Assembly: GCA_007695095.1 (NCBI GenBank)
Contig: REEL01000118.1
Span: forward strand, 1-64,000
Source: Chitinophagaceae bacterium
GTDB lineage: Bacteria; Bacteroidota; Bacteroidia; Chitinophagales; REEL01
Length of the DNA: 64,000 nucleotides
Direction of reading: 5' to 3'
The position numbers were made by a program, and so were the translations under genes. The first letter of the stretch is position 1, and each line of letters starts with the position of its first letter. Shown one piece after another: positions 15,602 through 25,044 of this stretch. The notes beneath the pieces are model-generated. The model searched no databases. It saw only the letters and a list, made by a program, of their open reading frames with translations, and was not told the origin of the DNA.

Positions 15602-16873
15602 GTGAACACAAAAAAAGTACTATATTATCTCGCAGGCATAACTTTACTGCTAATTCTGGTAATCTTTTCCGGTAACAGGCTTGGCTTTTTAGGAACTTCT
15701 GCTGCCGTTGAAGTTCAAACCGAAAAAGCGGAAAGAAGAGATATTGCTGAAAGAGTAGCTGCCAGTGGTAAAATATTTCCGGAAACGGAAGTGAAAATTT
15801 CATCAGAAGTATCCGGTGAAATTACCGCTATCTTAATAGCTGAAGGTGACTCTGTGGAGAGAGGACAGCTTTTACTCGAAATCAATCCCGACATTTACAA
15901 GTCAATGCTGGAAAGGGCGGAGGCCACGCTAAATCAAAGCAGGGCAAACTTAGCCTCTTCAAAAGCCAGAAAAATACAAGCAGAAGCTCAGTTTTTAAAT
16001 GCTGAATTGACTTTTAACCGTAGTAAAAAACTTTTTGAAGAAAGAGTTATTTCAGAAAGTGAGTTTGAATCGGCTCAAGTTGCTTATACAACATCCCAAT
16101 CAGAAGTTGACGCAGCAGAGCAAGCTGTTTTAGCCGCGGAGTTTAATATTAAAAGTGCGCAGGCAACGGTCAATGAAGCCCGGGATAATCTTGCCAGAAC
16201 CAGTATACGCTCTCCAATAAACGGTATCGTTTCCAAGCTTTCTGCTGAACCCGGTGAAAGAGTGGTGGGAACAGCCCAAATGCTGGGAACAGAAATTATG
16301 AGGGTGGCTGATTTTGACATTATGGAAGTTCGGGTTGAAGTAAGCGAATCGGACATTTTGAGAGTCGGAGTCGGAGATTCAGCAGATGTAGAGGTAGATG
16401 CATATCTTAATGAAGTTTTCACAGGCGTAGTTACACGCGTTGCACAGTCTTCTGCCGGCAGCGATATGCAGCTAATGACGGATCAGGCTACCAATTTTAT
16501 GGTGTATATCCGATTAGTACCGGAGTCTTACCTTCATGTTATGGACAGAGTTAAAAGTAAATTCCCTTTCAGGCCGGGTATGTCTGCTGCAGTTGAAATC
16601 CGGACAGCAAAAGTACAGGATGTAATTTCGGTTCCGATTCAGTCTGTTACGCTTAGAACTATAGAAAATGATGAAAAAGAAACTGAGGTTGTTTTTGTAT
16701 CAGAAAATAACAAAGCAAAAATCAGAATGGTAAAAACCGGTATACAAGACGACCGGTATATTGAAATTAAAGAAGGACTGAATGAGGGTGAAGTAATAAT
16801 AAGCGGTCCGTTCAGAGCTGTATCCAGAATATTGGAAGAAGGCACAGAAATAGAGCATTCCTCTGAAAAATAA
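15602..16873 (+). CDS. HlyD/MacA-like periplasmic adaptor subunit (membrane fusion protein)
   Basis: This 423-residue protein has one N-terminal transmembrane helix (about 8-24), a biotinyl-lipoyl half-motif near 63-100 (ISSEVSGEITAILIAEGDSV), a long alanine-rich helical hairpin (about 100-190), the second lipoyl half (RTSIRSPINGIVSKL) and beta-barrel domains. It would bridge the TolC-like channel to an inner-membrane pump. The start is GTG at 15602. MacA-type adaptors normally precede a MacB ABC transporter. Here guanylate kinase follows instead, so the pump must be encoded elsewhere. Confidence 0.9.
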   Translation: MNTKKVLYYLAGITLLLILVIFSGNRLGFLGTSAAVEVQTEKAERRDIAERVAASGKIFPETEVKISSEVSGEITAILIAEGDSVERGQLLLEINPDIYKSMLERAEATLNQSRANLASSKARKIQAEAQFLNAELTFNRSKKLFEERVISESEFESAQVAYTTSQSEVDAAEQAVLAAEFNIKSAQATVNEARDNLARTSIRSPINGIVSKLSAEPGERVVGTAQMLGTEIMRVADFDIMEVRVEVSESDILRVGVGDSADVEVDAYLNEVFTGVVTRVAQSSAGSDMQLMTDQATNFMVYIRLVPESYLHVMDRVKSKFPFRPGMSAAVEIRTAKVQDVISVPIQSVTLRTIENDEKETEVVFVSENNKAKIRMVKTGIQDDRYIEIKEGLNEGEVIISGPFRAVSRILEEGTEIEHSSEK

Positions 16874-16903
16874 ACACACAGCTTTAATAAAGAGCAGCAA
16901 ATT

Positions 16904-17479
16904 ATGCAAAAAAAATGTAGAGTTATAGCCGTAACTGCTCCTTCAGGGGCAGGTAAAACAACTATTATTAAATATTTGCTAAACAAGTTTCCGGCTTTGA
17001 CCTTCTCTGTATCAGCAACTACGAGAGCCCCTCGTGAAGGTGAAATAAATGGTAAAGATTATCACTTTCTTCCAAAAGAAGTTTTTTTGGAGAAAATAAA
17101 AAACAATGAGTTTCTGGAATGGGAAGAAGTTTATGAAGGTCTCTTTTACGGTTCTTTAAAAAGTGAGGTTATTAAAAACTGCGACTCCGGAAAAATAACT
17201 CTATTTGATGTGGATGTGCATGGCGCAATGAATATTAAAAGTCATTACGGAGAAGAGGCTTTTGTTCTTTTTGTCAAACCTCCTTCATTGGAAATTCTGA
17301 TAAAAAGACTTACCAACAGGCAAACAGAAGACATATCTTCTATTGAAAAAAGAGTTGCCAGAATGAAATATGAAATGAGTTTTGAAACTAAATTTGACCA
17401 TGATTTGTTAAATGATGAGCTTAAAACTGCGAGAACGGAAGCAGAAAAAATCATATCTGACTTTTTAAAAAAAAGTTGA
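16904..17479 (+). CDS. gmk: Guanylate kinase
   Basis: This 191-residue enzyme phosphorylates GMP to GDP. The P-loop APSGAGKTTI is at about 10-19. The GMP-binding segment SVSATTRAPREGEINGKDYHF starts near 32. FLEWEEVYEGLFYGS and the lid segment with RMKYEM follow. Length and motif order are standard. It follows the adaptor gene by 30 nt on the same strand. Confidence 0.97.
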   Translation: MQKKCRVIAVTAPSGAGKTTIIKYLLNKFPALTFSVSATTRAPREGEINGKDYHFLPKEVFLEKIKNNEFLEWEEVYEGLFYGSLKSEVIKNCDSGKITLFDVDVHGAMNIKSHYGEEAFVLFVKPPSLEILIKRLTNRQTEDISSIEKRVARMKYEMSFETKFDHDLLNDELKTARTEAEKIISDFLKKS

Positions 17480-17513
17480 TGTTTTAACGAAATCGTTGTA
17501 ATTTTATGGTATC

Positions 17514-17900
17514 ATGGTAGTTCAAATTACAGAAGGTATAAAAGTAAGCGTTATCTCTCGCTTTAAAGAAGACTTGTCTAACATTCAGGAAGGCGAGTAT
17601 CTTTTTACATACCATGTAACCATCGAAAACCTTAGCAACTATACCATTAAGCTGTTAAAAAGACACTGGATAATTTTCGATTCAGGTTCCGTTGTAAGAG
17701 AAGTAAAAGGCGAAGGTGTAGTAGGCAGACAACCAATTATAGAACCGGGGCAATCTCACCGTTATGTTTCGGGCTGTAACCTTAATAGTGAAATTGGAAG
17801 CATCAGTGGCCTCTATCTTATGGAAAAATTATCTGACGGGAAACAATTCAACGTAATCGTTCCACAGTTTAAATTAATTTGCCCTTATAAATTAAACTAA
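17514..17900 (+). CDS. apaG: ApaG-domain protein
   Basis: This 128-residue protein folds as a fibronectin-like beta sandwich. It carries the family pattern YLFTYHVTIENLS...LLKRHWIIFDSG and the glycine-rich GEGVVGRQPIIEPGQ loop. ApaG proteins are linked to cobalt/magnesium homeostasis and pyrophosphate binding, but their biochemical role is not settled. A close alternative start lies just upstream of the chosen ATG. The next 218 nt up to rnr hold no gene. Confidence 0.93.
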   Translation: MVVQITEGIKVSVISRFKEDLSNIQEGEYLFTYHVTIENLSNYTIKLLKRHWIIFDSGSVVREVKGEGVVGRQPIIEPGQSHRYVSGCNLNSEIGSISGLYLMEKLSDGKQFNVIVPQFKLICPYKLN

Positions 17901-18104
17901 CTGCTTTTTAGCTTAAATTCAACTTCGCCCATGTAATGATTTAAAAACCTGCATTTTTAAAATCCGCTTACATAAAAGAAAGGCCGGAGTCACATTTTTT
18001 AACAACAGATTAATCAAAAAACATTTTTTAAACGCTGTAAAAAGCATAACTTCATTCATTATGAAGTGAATAATAGTATATCAATAAAAATCTATTTAAA
18101 ATCA

Positions 18105-18112
18105 TATCTTTA
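18105..18112 (+). promoter_or_regulatory. Candidate -7 element (TATCTTTA) for rnr
   Basis: TATCTTTA resembles TAnnTTTG. It would place the transcription start near 18117-18120, practically on the upstream ATG at 18119. This favours the in-frame ATG at 18152 as the working start, although a leaderless start at 18119 cannot be excluded. Confidence 0.35.
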
Positions 18113-18151
18113 AAAAAGATGCCTGTAAAACAGGTTGACAAAAAAACAAAT

Positions 18152-20308
18152 ATGGGAAAAAAGAAGAAAAAAACACCTGAAAATGTAATTTGGGAGTTTA
18201 TCATCCAAAGAAAAAAGAAAAAATATTCAATCAAGCAGCTATATGATAAATTTATCCCGCCTTACACACTTGATGAAATTGATTTGGCAGTAAAAGTTTT
18301 AGATAAAAACAATAAAATAGAAAAATTATCGGCTAAGAAGTTCAGACTTGTTGAGAAAAATAAAAACCAAAATCAAAGCCAAACGAAAAAAACAACATCA
18401 GATAATTTGATAAAGGGAAAGGTTGATATGACTCAACACGGTCATGCTTTTATTATATCGGAGGACACAGAAAACGACATTTACATCCGGACAGAAAACC
18501 TCAACAGAGCCATGGATAATGATGAGGTGCTTGTTGCTATTACCAAAGTAAATAAAAGAGGGAGAGCCGAAGGTAAAGTTATTGAGATAACCCAAAGATT
18601 CAGAACTCAATTTTTTGGTACAATCCAAAAGCATGATCACTATGCGTTTTTAATCATCGATGACCCGAGGATTAATTTTGATATTTTTATTCCTAAAAAG
18701 AATTTAAATGACGCCAAAAATGGGGAGAAAGTAATAGTTAAAATAGAAGATTGGGGCAGTCTGGACAGCAGCCCTATAGGTATAGTGGTGGAAAGTATGG
18801 GTAAGGCCGGAGCCGATGAAGTAGAAATGAAAACTATTTTAATTGAAAAAGGCTTTAACCTGCAATTTTCAAAAGAAGTAATGAAAGAGGCTGATGATTT
18901 TCCGGATTATATACCGGAATCAGAAATTTCAAAAAGATTAGATTACAGAAAACCATTGACTTTTACGATTGACCCGGCAGATGCCAAAGATTTTGACGAT
19001 GCCCTTTCGGTTCAAAAGCTGAAAAACGGAAATTACGAAATCGGGGTTCACATTGCCGATGTCAGCCACTTTGTGCAGTCAGGCACCAAATTAGATGATG
19101 AAGCTCTGGAGCGTTCAACATCTGTATATTTAGTAGGCAGGGTTTGTCCTATGCTGCCTGAACGCATTTCCAATCATCTATGCTCTTTACGTCCCAACGA
19201 AGACAGAATGGCTTTTTCTGTGATTTTTGAAATTACGACAAAGGCAGAAGTCAAAAACTTTCAAATTAGCAAAACAATTATTCATTCGGACAAAAGATTT
19301 ACCTATGAAGATGCTCAGGAAATTATCGAAAAGAAGAAAGGAAAATTTGCCCCTGAATTAAACCTGTTGAATGAAATCGCTCAATTACTAAGAAAAAATA
19401 GATTTAATGAAGGGTCTATAAATTTTGATAAGCCGGAAGTGCAGTTTGAGTTAAATGAAGATAACTTTCCAATTGGTGTCAAAACAAAAGAAAGAAAAGA
19501 TGCGCATTTACTTGTAGAAGACTTTATGCTTTTGGCAAATAAAACCACCGCCCGCTATATGTCTAAATTAGTAGCCGGAAAATCTCCAATACCCTTTGTC
19601 TACCGCATACACGATGCGCCGGATTTAGGAAAACTTGAAACATTCTCAGCAATGGCGGCCAAATTTGGGCATCATGTAAAATTCTCTAACCCTGAGCAAA
19701 TCTCTGCTTCACTGAACATCCTCCTTGGAAAAATTAAAGGTCGAAAAGAGCAAAATATACTTGAACAATTAGCCATTCGGTCAATGGCAAAAGCTGCATA
19801 TACCACTAAAAATATTGGTCATTATGGCTTAGCCTTTGATTTTTACACCCATTTCACTTCTCCGATTCGACGTTATCCGGATTTGGTTGTGCATCGTATT
19901 ATTGACCACTTTCTGACTAAAAAAGAAGCATATTATGAGCAGTCCCTGCTGGAAGATATTTGTAAACACTCCTCATTCAAAGAACGAAATGCCATGCAGG
20001 CTGAATGGGAATCCATAAAATATAAGCAAGTTCAGTTTATGATGAATAAAATAGGCGAAAGCTTTGATGGAGTAATATCAGGAGTTATTGCCAGAGGATT
20101 TTTTGTAGAATTAGCTGAAAACAAATGTGAGGGCTTTGTAGATATTGACAGCCTTCAGCAAGATTTCGTTTTTGATACGGATGATTATAGTTTAACTTCT
20201 CCTTCAACCGGCCAAAAGCTAAGGCTTGGAGATGATGTCAGAGTAAAATTAATTGACACCTCGCTAAAAAAACGCAGAATTGATTTTGAATGGTTGATGG
20301 ATGAATAA
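18152..20308 (+). CDS. rnr: Ribonuclease R
   Basis: This protein is 718 residues from ATG 18152 (729 if the ATG at 18119 is used). It is a processive 3'-5' exoribonuclease of the RNB family. A lysine-rich N-terminus and winged-helix-like segment lead into two cold-shock domains. The RNB catalytic centre PADAKDFDDALS carries the metal-binding aspartates. Further RNB motifs are HIADVSHFV and FTSPIRRYPDLVVHR. A C-terminal S1 domain starts near GESFDGVISGV. It stands alone, after a 218-nt gap from apaG. Confidence 0.95.
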   Translation: MGKKKKKTPENVIWEFIIQRKKKKYSIKQLYDKFIPPYTLDEIDLAVKVLDKNNKIEKLSAKKFRLVEKNKNQNQSQTKKTTSDNLIKGKVDMTQHGHAFIISEDTENDIYIRTENLNRAMDNDEVLVAITKVNKRGRAEGKVIEITQRFRTQFFGTIQKHDHYAFLIIDDPRINFDIFIPKKNLNDAKNGEKVIVKIEDWGSLDSSPIGIVVESMGKAGADEVEMKTILIEKGFNLQFSKEVMKEADDFPDYIPESEISKRLDYRKPLTFTIDPADAKDFDDALSVQKLKNGNYEIGVHIADVSHFVQSGTKLDDEALERSTSVYLVGRVCPMLPERISNHLCSLRPNEDRMAFSVIFEITTKAEVKNFQISKTIIHSDKRFTYEDAQEIIEKKKGKFAPELNLLNEIAQLLRKNRFNEGSINFDKPEVQFELNEDNFPIGVKTKERKDAHLLVEDFMLLANKTTARYMSKLVAGKSPIPFVYRIHDAPDLGKLETFSAMAAKFGHHVKFSNPEQISASLNILLGKIKGRKEQNILEQLAIRSMAKAAYTTKNIGHYGLAFDFYTHFTSPIRRYPDLVVHRIIDHFLTKKEAYYEQSLLEDICKHSSFKERNAMQAEWESIKYKQVQFMMNKIGESFDGVISGVIARGFFVELAENKCEGFVDIDSLQQDFVFDTDDYSLTSPSTGQKLRLGDDVRVKLIDTSLKKRRIDFEWLMDE

Positions 20309-20377
20309 CGATGAAGGTTACATATCTTGAGAGATGTCTTAAGATGAGGGTTTGGTTATGACTTATACAGCTAGTTG

Positions 20378-20977
20378 CTAATTACAAATTAGTATAGGGA
20401 ACTCATTACTATTTTTAACATAATATAAGCTTCCGGTTTCATAAACCTTAAAATAAAATCCGTACCCATTTTTTGAAAAATGATTAGCGAATTTACGAAA
20501 ACAATGTTGCTGAACATAAGATAATCGATTGTCTGACCTACATGGAAGTGTACTTATTCCATACCTGCTATTAAAAAAAACATGTGAAATGTTACCACTT
20601 TTACAGAATCTGCTAGACCCTACTATTTTATTCGACTTTTTAGAAAGTAGTAGAACCTCTGATAATACAAGCTCATTAATTTTGCTCACTTTTATTTCGG
20701 AAAATGCATTGTAAATGATATGGGTATTTATTATTGGTAAAAAAATAAATTGTGTTGTATCAATATCAAAAGTGTCTTGAATAAAACCCGGGAAAACAAT
20801 TGTATCAACTTCTTTAACAGTCAAGCTGTTTTTTGCTTTTTGAGTGTACTCCTCTATGATAGCTTTAGAGCTTTCTGAAAAAAACTCATCGATTATGGAT
20901 TGGCTAAAAACATTATTAAAGCTGGTTATCGAACAAACTAAACCCAATATGAAAAATAAATATTTCGTTTTTTTCAT
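20378..20977 (-). CDS. Secreted protein of unknown function
   Basis: I do not recognise this gene. Starting at ATG 20977 gives 199 residues with a clear signal peptide (MKKTKYLFFILGLVCSI, cleavage near VFS-Q). An upstream in-frame ATG at 21031 would only add residues before the signal peptide. The mature part has repeated short beta-type segments and a few Cys residues (CKSG, LPCRSD, HCFRKF, LICN). It is convergent with rnr and lies next to the palindrome-flanked SIR2-like gene, so it may belong to the same accessory patch. Confidence 0.6.
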   Translation of the reverse strand: MKKTKYLFFILGLVCSITSFNNVFSQSIIDEFFSESSKAIIEEYTQKAKNSLTVKEVDTIVFPGFIQDTFDIDTTQFIFLPIINTHIIYNAFSEIKVSKINELVLSEVLLLSKKSNKIVGSSRFCKSGNISHVFFNSRYGISTLPCRSDNRLSYVQQHCFRKFANHFSKNGYGFYFKVYETGSLYYVKNSNEFPILICN

Positions 20978-21130
20978 GGAAATTAAAGTTATCGTAACTA
21001 AAAAATGAATGCAACTGCTTTCGTATTTCACAAAAGAAAATTATACCTGAATTTAATATTTTTCATTTGCTTCTTTCAATGCAATTTCTTCTAATTTTTC
21101 GAAATCCTGAAATTTATTTCCCTGATTGTA

Positions 21131-21158
21131 GTAGAGACGCGATTAATCGCGTCTCTAC
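21131..21158. repeat. 28-bp perfect palindrome, copy 1
   Basis: GTAGAGACGCGATT is followed directly by its exact reverse complement. Identical cores occur at 22333 and 36600, and weaker relatives at 39336 and 39802. This copy lies just past the 3' end of the SIR2-like gene. Confidence 0.95.
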
Positions 21159-21237
21159 GATGATACGGATATGTGCTAAAAGTATTATTCTAAGCACCAA
21201 TGATTTTCTTGACCTATAGAACCTTTCTCTCACAAAA

Positions 21238-22306
21238 TTAGTTAACATCTATATCATTTTTTAGCCATTTCAAACTATCTATGTTAAATCCATCAAAAGA
21301 GAATTCTACATTCTTCATTCCTTTATAATTTTTTTGAATTCTTTTTTGCTGTTTCACATTCTGTCCTAAGTCAATTACCTTAATTTTTATGTCATTTTTT
21401 CTTGTACCATTTACTAACTGTGGATAAATAAAAGCTCTAGTATGAAAATCATCTTTTCTCATGCTAAACCCAATTATTACTACTTCCAATTCGTCCTGTA
21501 GATATATCCAAGGCATGCTCCATAAGTCTCCAAAAATTCTTTAGTTGGCTAAGTTTGTCAAAGTTGGGAGTGATTATGTAAGGAGTCATATGATTATTAA
21601 AGCAGTCTTGTATATCACCTTCATACCTATACATATTTGAAATACTTTTAGATAAAGGCAAGAATTTTTGTTTCCCAAGATTTCTATAATTATAATCTCT
21701 TGGTTTAAAACAGTCTATCGATCCATGCATCTTAATCAAAGCTAAACATTCAGTTTCAATAGCTGTGTTCAAATCATAAGCAAATGGGATTTCTAGTTCT
21801 CTTAATGTATCTTCAAGTATAGTATCCCAGTTAAAAGTAATAATTAAAGACTTTTTAAGATTCTTGGCAAACTGATTGTATAGCTCTTGCTGTTTGGGTT
21901 CAATTTGAACCTGATGATCATAGATAACTTCAGCTAACCACTGTTTGATAAAACTTTGGAATTTGCTTCCATGGTCACTCCATCTTTCATTAGTGTTTTC
22001 AATGAAAGCTGAAGACGCTGCAACATATGATAGAAACTCTTCAATGTCTATAGGTAGCTTGTTTTCTAATATTCTTTTATGATTGATTCGAGTAGTTGGA
22101 TAGTAATACCTTAGTTCATCAATAAGCCAATCAGCCTGACCCCACTCTGCTGATTTATTGTTACCTAAGAGCCACGGTTTAGTTCCAGATTTTTTATGGA
22201 CTTCCTTAATTAAGTCGCAGGTTAACGGTAGTCCTGCTGGTCGAGAAAATCCTGCTCCAAGAATATAAATGCGTTCAATTCCGTAATATTTCAAGAGTCC
22301 TCTCAT
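21238..22306 (-). pseudogene. SIR2-like (SIR2_2) domain protein split by a one-base frameshift
   Basis: The upstream part (21464-22306, 280 residues) has the NAD-binding motif ILGAGFSRPAGLP near 15-27, then FNWDTILED and MHGSID, hallmarks of bacterial SIR2-like proteins. The downstream part (from about 21516 to 21238) continues in another frame with VVIIGFSMRKDDFHTRAFI, the usual last motif. Removing one G of the pair at 21495-21496 joins them smoothly (LDISTDELEVVIIGFS) into about 355 residues. Stand-alone SIR2 proteins often act in antiphage defence by degrading NAD, but no partner effector or sensor is next to this gene. It lies exactly between two palindromic repeats. Confidence 0.8.
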
Positions 22307-22332
22307 AGATTAGTAGTTAGGTGTTGTAAAAA

Positions 22333-22360
22333 GTAGAGACGCGATTAATCGCGTCTCTAC
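22333..22360. repeat. 28-bp perfect palindrome, copy 2
   Basis: This is identical over 28 bp to the copy at 21131. It begins 27 nt upstream of the SIR2-like start codon. Together the two copies bracket that single gene. The following bases (gatg) are also shared. Confidence 0.95.
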
Positions 22361-22651
22361 GATGCGTCGATGTGTCCGTCATCGTTTCCATCGTTGTACA
22401 AATTAAATCGCCGATCATAAGCCACCATCAATCGGTTTGTCAATTAACAAATTCATTTTCCTATCCACAACATTTCCAAAAAAAAACTCACTGTTTTGTG
22501 TGCAAGTCGTCACATAATAAGATGCATTCCATCAAGGCTTTTTATATAGTGAATGCTTATAGTGCTTTTCCAGCTATGTATTTACATCATTTCACCGCAA
22601 AATAGAGAATGTGTACCTTCGAAGATTTATCTTTATACTGATTTTTTATTT

Positions 22652-25030
22652 ATGAAAATTTTCGGGAAATATAAACTTGTAAAACTTTTAGGCCTAAGCT
22701 CTGTAGTCCTCTTTTTAGGATGGTGGTGGTTTTCTCTGCCTGAAAATCTGTTTGAAAAAGAATACTCTTTTATACTGGAAAGCAGAGAAGGAAATTTAAT
22801 GGGGGCACTAATTGCATCTGATGAACAATGGCGGTTTCCTCCACCTGAAAACATTCCGGATAAGTTTTTACATGCACTGATTGAGTTTGAAGATAAACGT
22901 TTTTATTACCACTTTGGAATTGACCCAATTGCAATTGTAAGGGCAGTAAGAGAGAATGTAAAAAATAAGAAAATCGTCAGTGGAGGGAGCACTATCAGTA
23001 TGCAACTGGCAAGACTGTCCAGGAAGTCACCCGGTCGTACAGTTTGGGATAAATCCATAGAAACATTACTGGCATTACGCATAGAATTAAGGTACTCAAA
23101 ATCAGAAATTCTCAACCTTTATGCTACTCATGCTCCTTTTGGCGGAAATGTAGTTGGTCTTGAAGCTGCTTCGTGGCGTTATTTTGGAAGGCCTCCTGAA
23201 GACCTGAGCTGGGCAGAAGCAGCAACGCTTGCCGTTTTGCCAAATAACCCATCGGTTATACATCCCGGGAGAAACAGAGCGCATTTGAAAAATAAGCGGA
23301 ATAGTCTTCTTTACAGGCTTTATAAAAAAGAGCATTTTGATTCATTAAGTTATTCTTTATTTATAGAAGAACCTCTTCCGGAAAAACCGAAAAGCCTTCC
23401 CCAAATAAGCCCTCAGCTTTTACACAGAGCTAAGTCAGAGTTTGGGAAAAAACAATACCGCCTGAGAACAACCATTGATTTTGACTTACAATCAAAAGTG
23501 AACAATTTAGCAAAAGTGCATGCCGGCAAATTAAAACACAATCACATTAAGCATTTAGCAGTGGTTGTTGCTGATGTAAACACCGGACAGTATTTAGCGT
23601 ATACCGGCAATGTTCCCGAAGCCAATCAGCTTGTTTCAGGAAATCAGCTTGATTTAGTCCGTGCGAAAAGAAGTACCGGAAGCGTTTTAAAGCCGGTTTT
23701 GTATGCGGCTATGTTAACCGAGGGAGACATACTTCCGGAAAGTCTGATTGCTGATATCCCTACTCAAATAGGCAGCTATTCACCTCAAAATTTTAATCTT
23801 GAATATGAAGGAGCCGTGCCGGCTTATAAGGCCTTGGCAAGATCCCTGAACGTTCCGGCTGTGCGAATGTTAAGAGCTTTTGGAGTAGAAAAATTTTATG
23901 CTGTTTTGGAAGAAACCGGATTTCTTTCACTCGATCAACCGCCGGGGCACTACGGATTGACCTTAGCTCTCGGTGGTGCAGAAGGAACTCTTGAGGATGT
24001 AGCTTCAATTTATACCGGGATGAGTAGATTGCTGAATGAGTACCATCCCCACTCCGGCAAGTATTCAGAAAACCTGTTCCGGCCACTCAGCTATACTTTT
24101 GAAGATTCAAAAAGCAATACATATAGCAATACTTCTGTGTTAGAAGCCGGGGCTGTATGGCACACTATGGAAGCTTTGCTGCATGTGGAAAGACCTCAAA
24201 GTGAAACGGGCTGGCTTTTTACCAAACCGAATCAAAAAATCGCCTGGAAAACCGGTACCAGTTTTGGTTTCAGAGATGCCTGGTCCGTGGGAATCACTCC
24301 GGAATATGTTGTGGCTGTGTGGGTTGGAAATGCCGATGGAGAAGGGCGGCCCGGGATTATAGGCATTGAAGCTGCTGCACCTCTTATGTTTAATGTGTTT
24401 CATTTATTAGGTTCAGGTAATTCCTGGTTCAGAACTCCTCATGATGACTTAATTGAAATGAATGTCTGCACAAAAAGCGGCTTTAAAGCGGGCATGGCTT
24501 GTGAGTCGTATGAAAAGACGTTAGTGCCTCCGGGAGGACGTAAAAGTTCTGTTTGTCCCTATCACAGAATTGTGCATACCGATATGGATGAAAATTGGCA
24601 GATAAATGCCGGCTGCAAAGATATAAATGAAATAATTCAAAAGTCCTGGTTTGTTTTGCCTCCTGCTATGGCACATTATTTCAGGATGTCTAATGCTTCT
24701 TACAAACCGCTTCCTCCACTACATCAGGATTGTCGCCATTCTTCTGAATCTGAAAAAATGATAGGCCTTATTTACCCGAGACATCGGCCCAATATTTTAA
24801 TTCCTTTGGAGGTAGATGGAAATCAGGAGTCCGTGATTTTTGAAGCAACACATCAGTTAGCAGGGGTAAATATTTACTGGCATTTAAATAATGAATTCCT
24901 TGGTACTACTAAACATTTTCACAAAATGTCTTTACAACCAAAACCCGGTAAACACAATCTTACTTTAATAGACGAAAAGGGTTATCAAATCAGTCAGTCA
25001 TTTGAAATTCTACCAAATTTTCAATATTAA
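22652..25030 (+). CDS. pbpC: Penicillin-binding protein 1C
   Basis: From ATG 22652 (chosen because MKIFGKYKL leads into the single membrane helix) this is 792 residues. It is a bifunctional peptidoglycan synthase. The GT51 glycosyltransferase part has ALIEFEDKRFYYHFGIDP and GGSTISMQLARL. The transpeptidase part has the nucleophile motif STGSVLKP (SxxK), SLN and KTGT. A C-terminal BiPBP_C domain follows, as in PBP1C. In many bacteria pbpC is paired with an alpha-2-macroglobulin gene. None is present here. Confidence 0.93.
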   Translation: MKIFGKYKLVKLLGLSSVVLFLGWWWFSLPENLFEKEYSFILESREGNLMGALIASDEQWRFPPPENIPDKFLHALIEFEDKRFYYHFGIDPIAIVRAVRENVKNKKIVSGGSTISMQLARLSRKSPGRTVWDKSIETLLALRIELRYSKSEILNLYATHAPFGGNVVGLEAASWRYFGRPPEDLSWAEAATLAVLPNNPSVIHPGRNRAHLKNKRNSLLYRLYKKEHFDSLSYSLFIEEPLPEKPKSLPQISPQLLHRAKSEFGKKQYRLRTTIDFDLQSKVNNLAKVHAGKLKHNHIKHLAVVVADVNTGQYLAYTGNVPEANQLVSGNQLDLVRAKRSTGSVLKPVLYAAMLTEGDILPESLIADIPTQIGSYSPQNFNLEYEGAVPAYKALARSLNVPAVRMLRAFGVEKFYAVLEETGFLSLDQPPGHYGLTLALGGAEGTLEDVASIYTGMSRLLNEYHPHSGKYSENLFRPLSYTFEDSKSNTYSNTSVLEAGAVWHTMEALLHVERPQSETGWLFTKPNQKIAWKTGTSFGFRDAWSVGITPEYVVAVWVGNADGEGRPGIIGIEAAAPLMFNVFHLLGSGNSWFRTPHDDLIEMNVCTKSGFKAGMACESYEKTLVPPGGRKSSVCPYHRIVHTDMDENWQINAGCKDINEIIQKSWFVLPPAMAHYFRMSNASYKPLPPLHQDCRHSSESEKMIGLIYPRHRPNILIPLEVDGNQESVIFEATHQLAGVNIYWHLNNEFLGTTKHFHKMSLQPKPGKHNLTLIDEKGYQISQSFEILPNFQY

Positions 25031-25044
25031 TTTTCATCAAAGAC

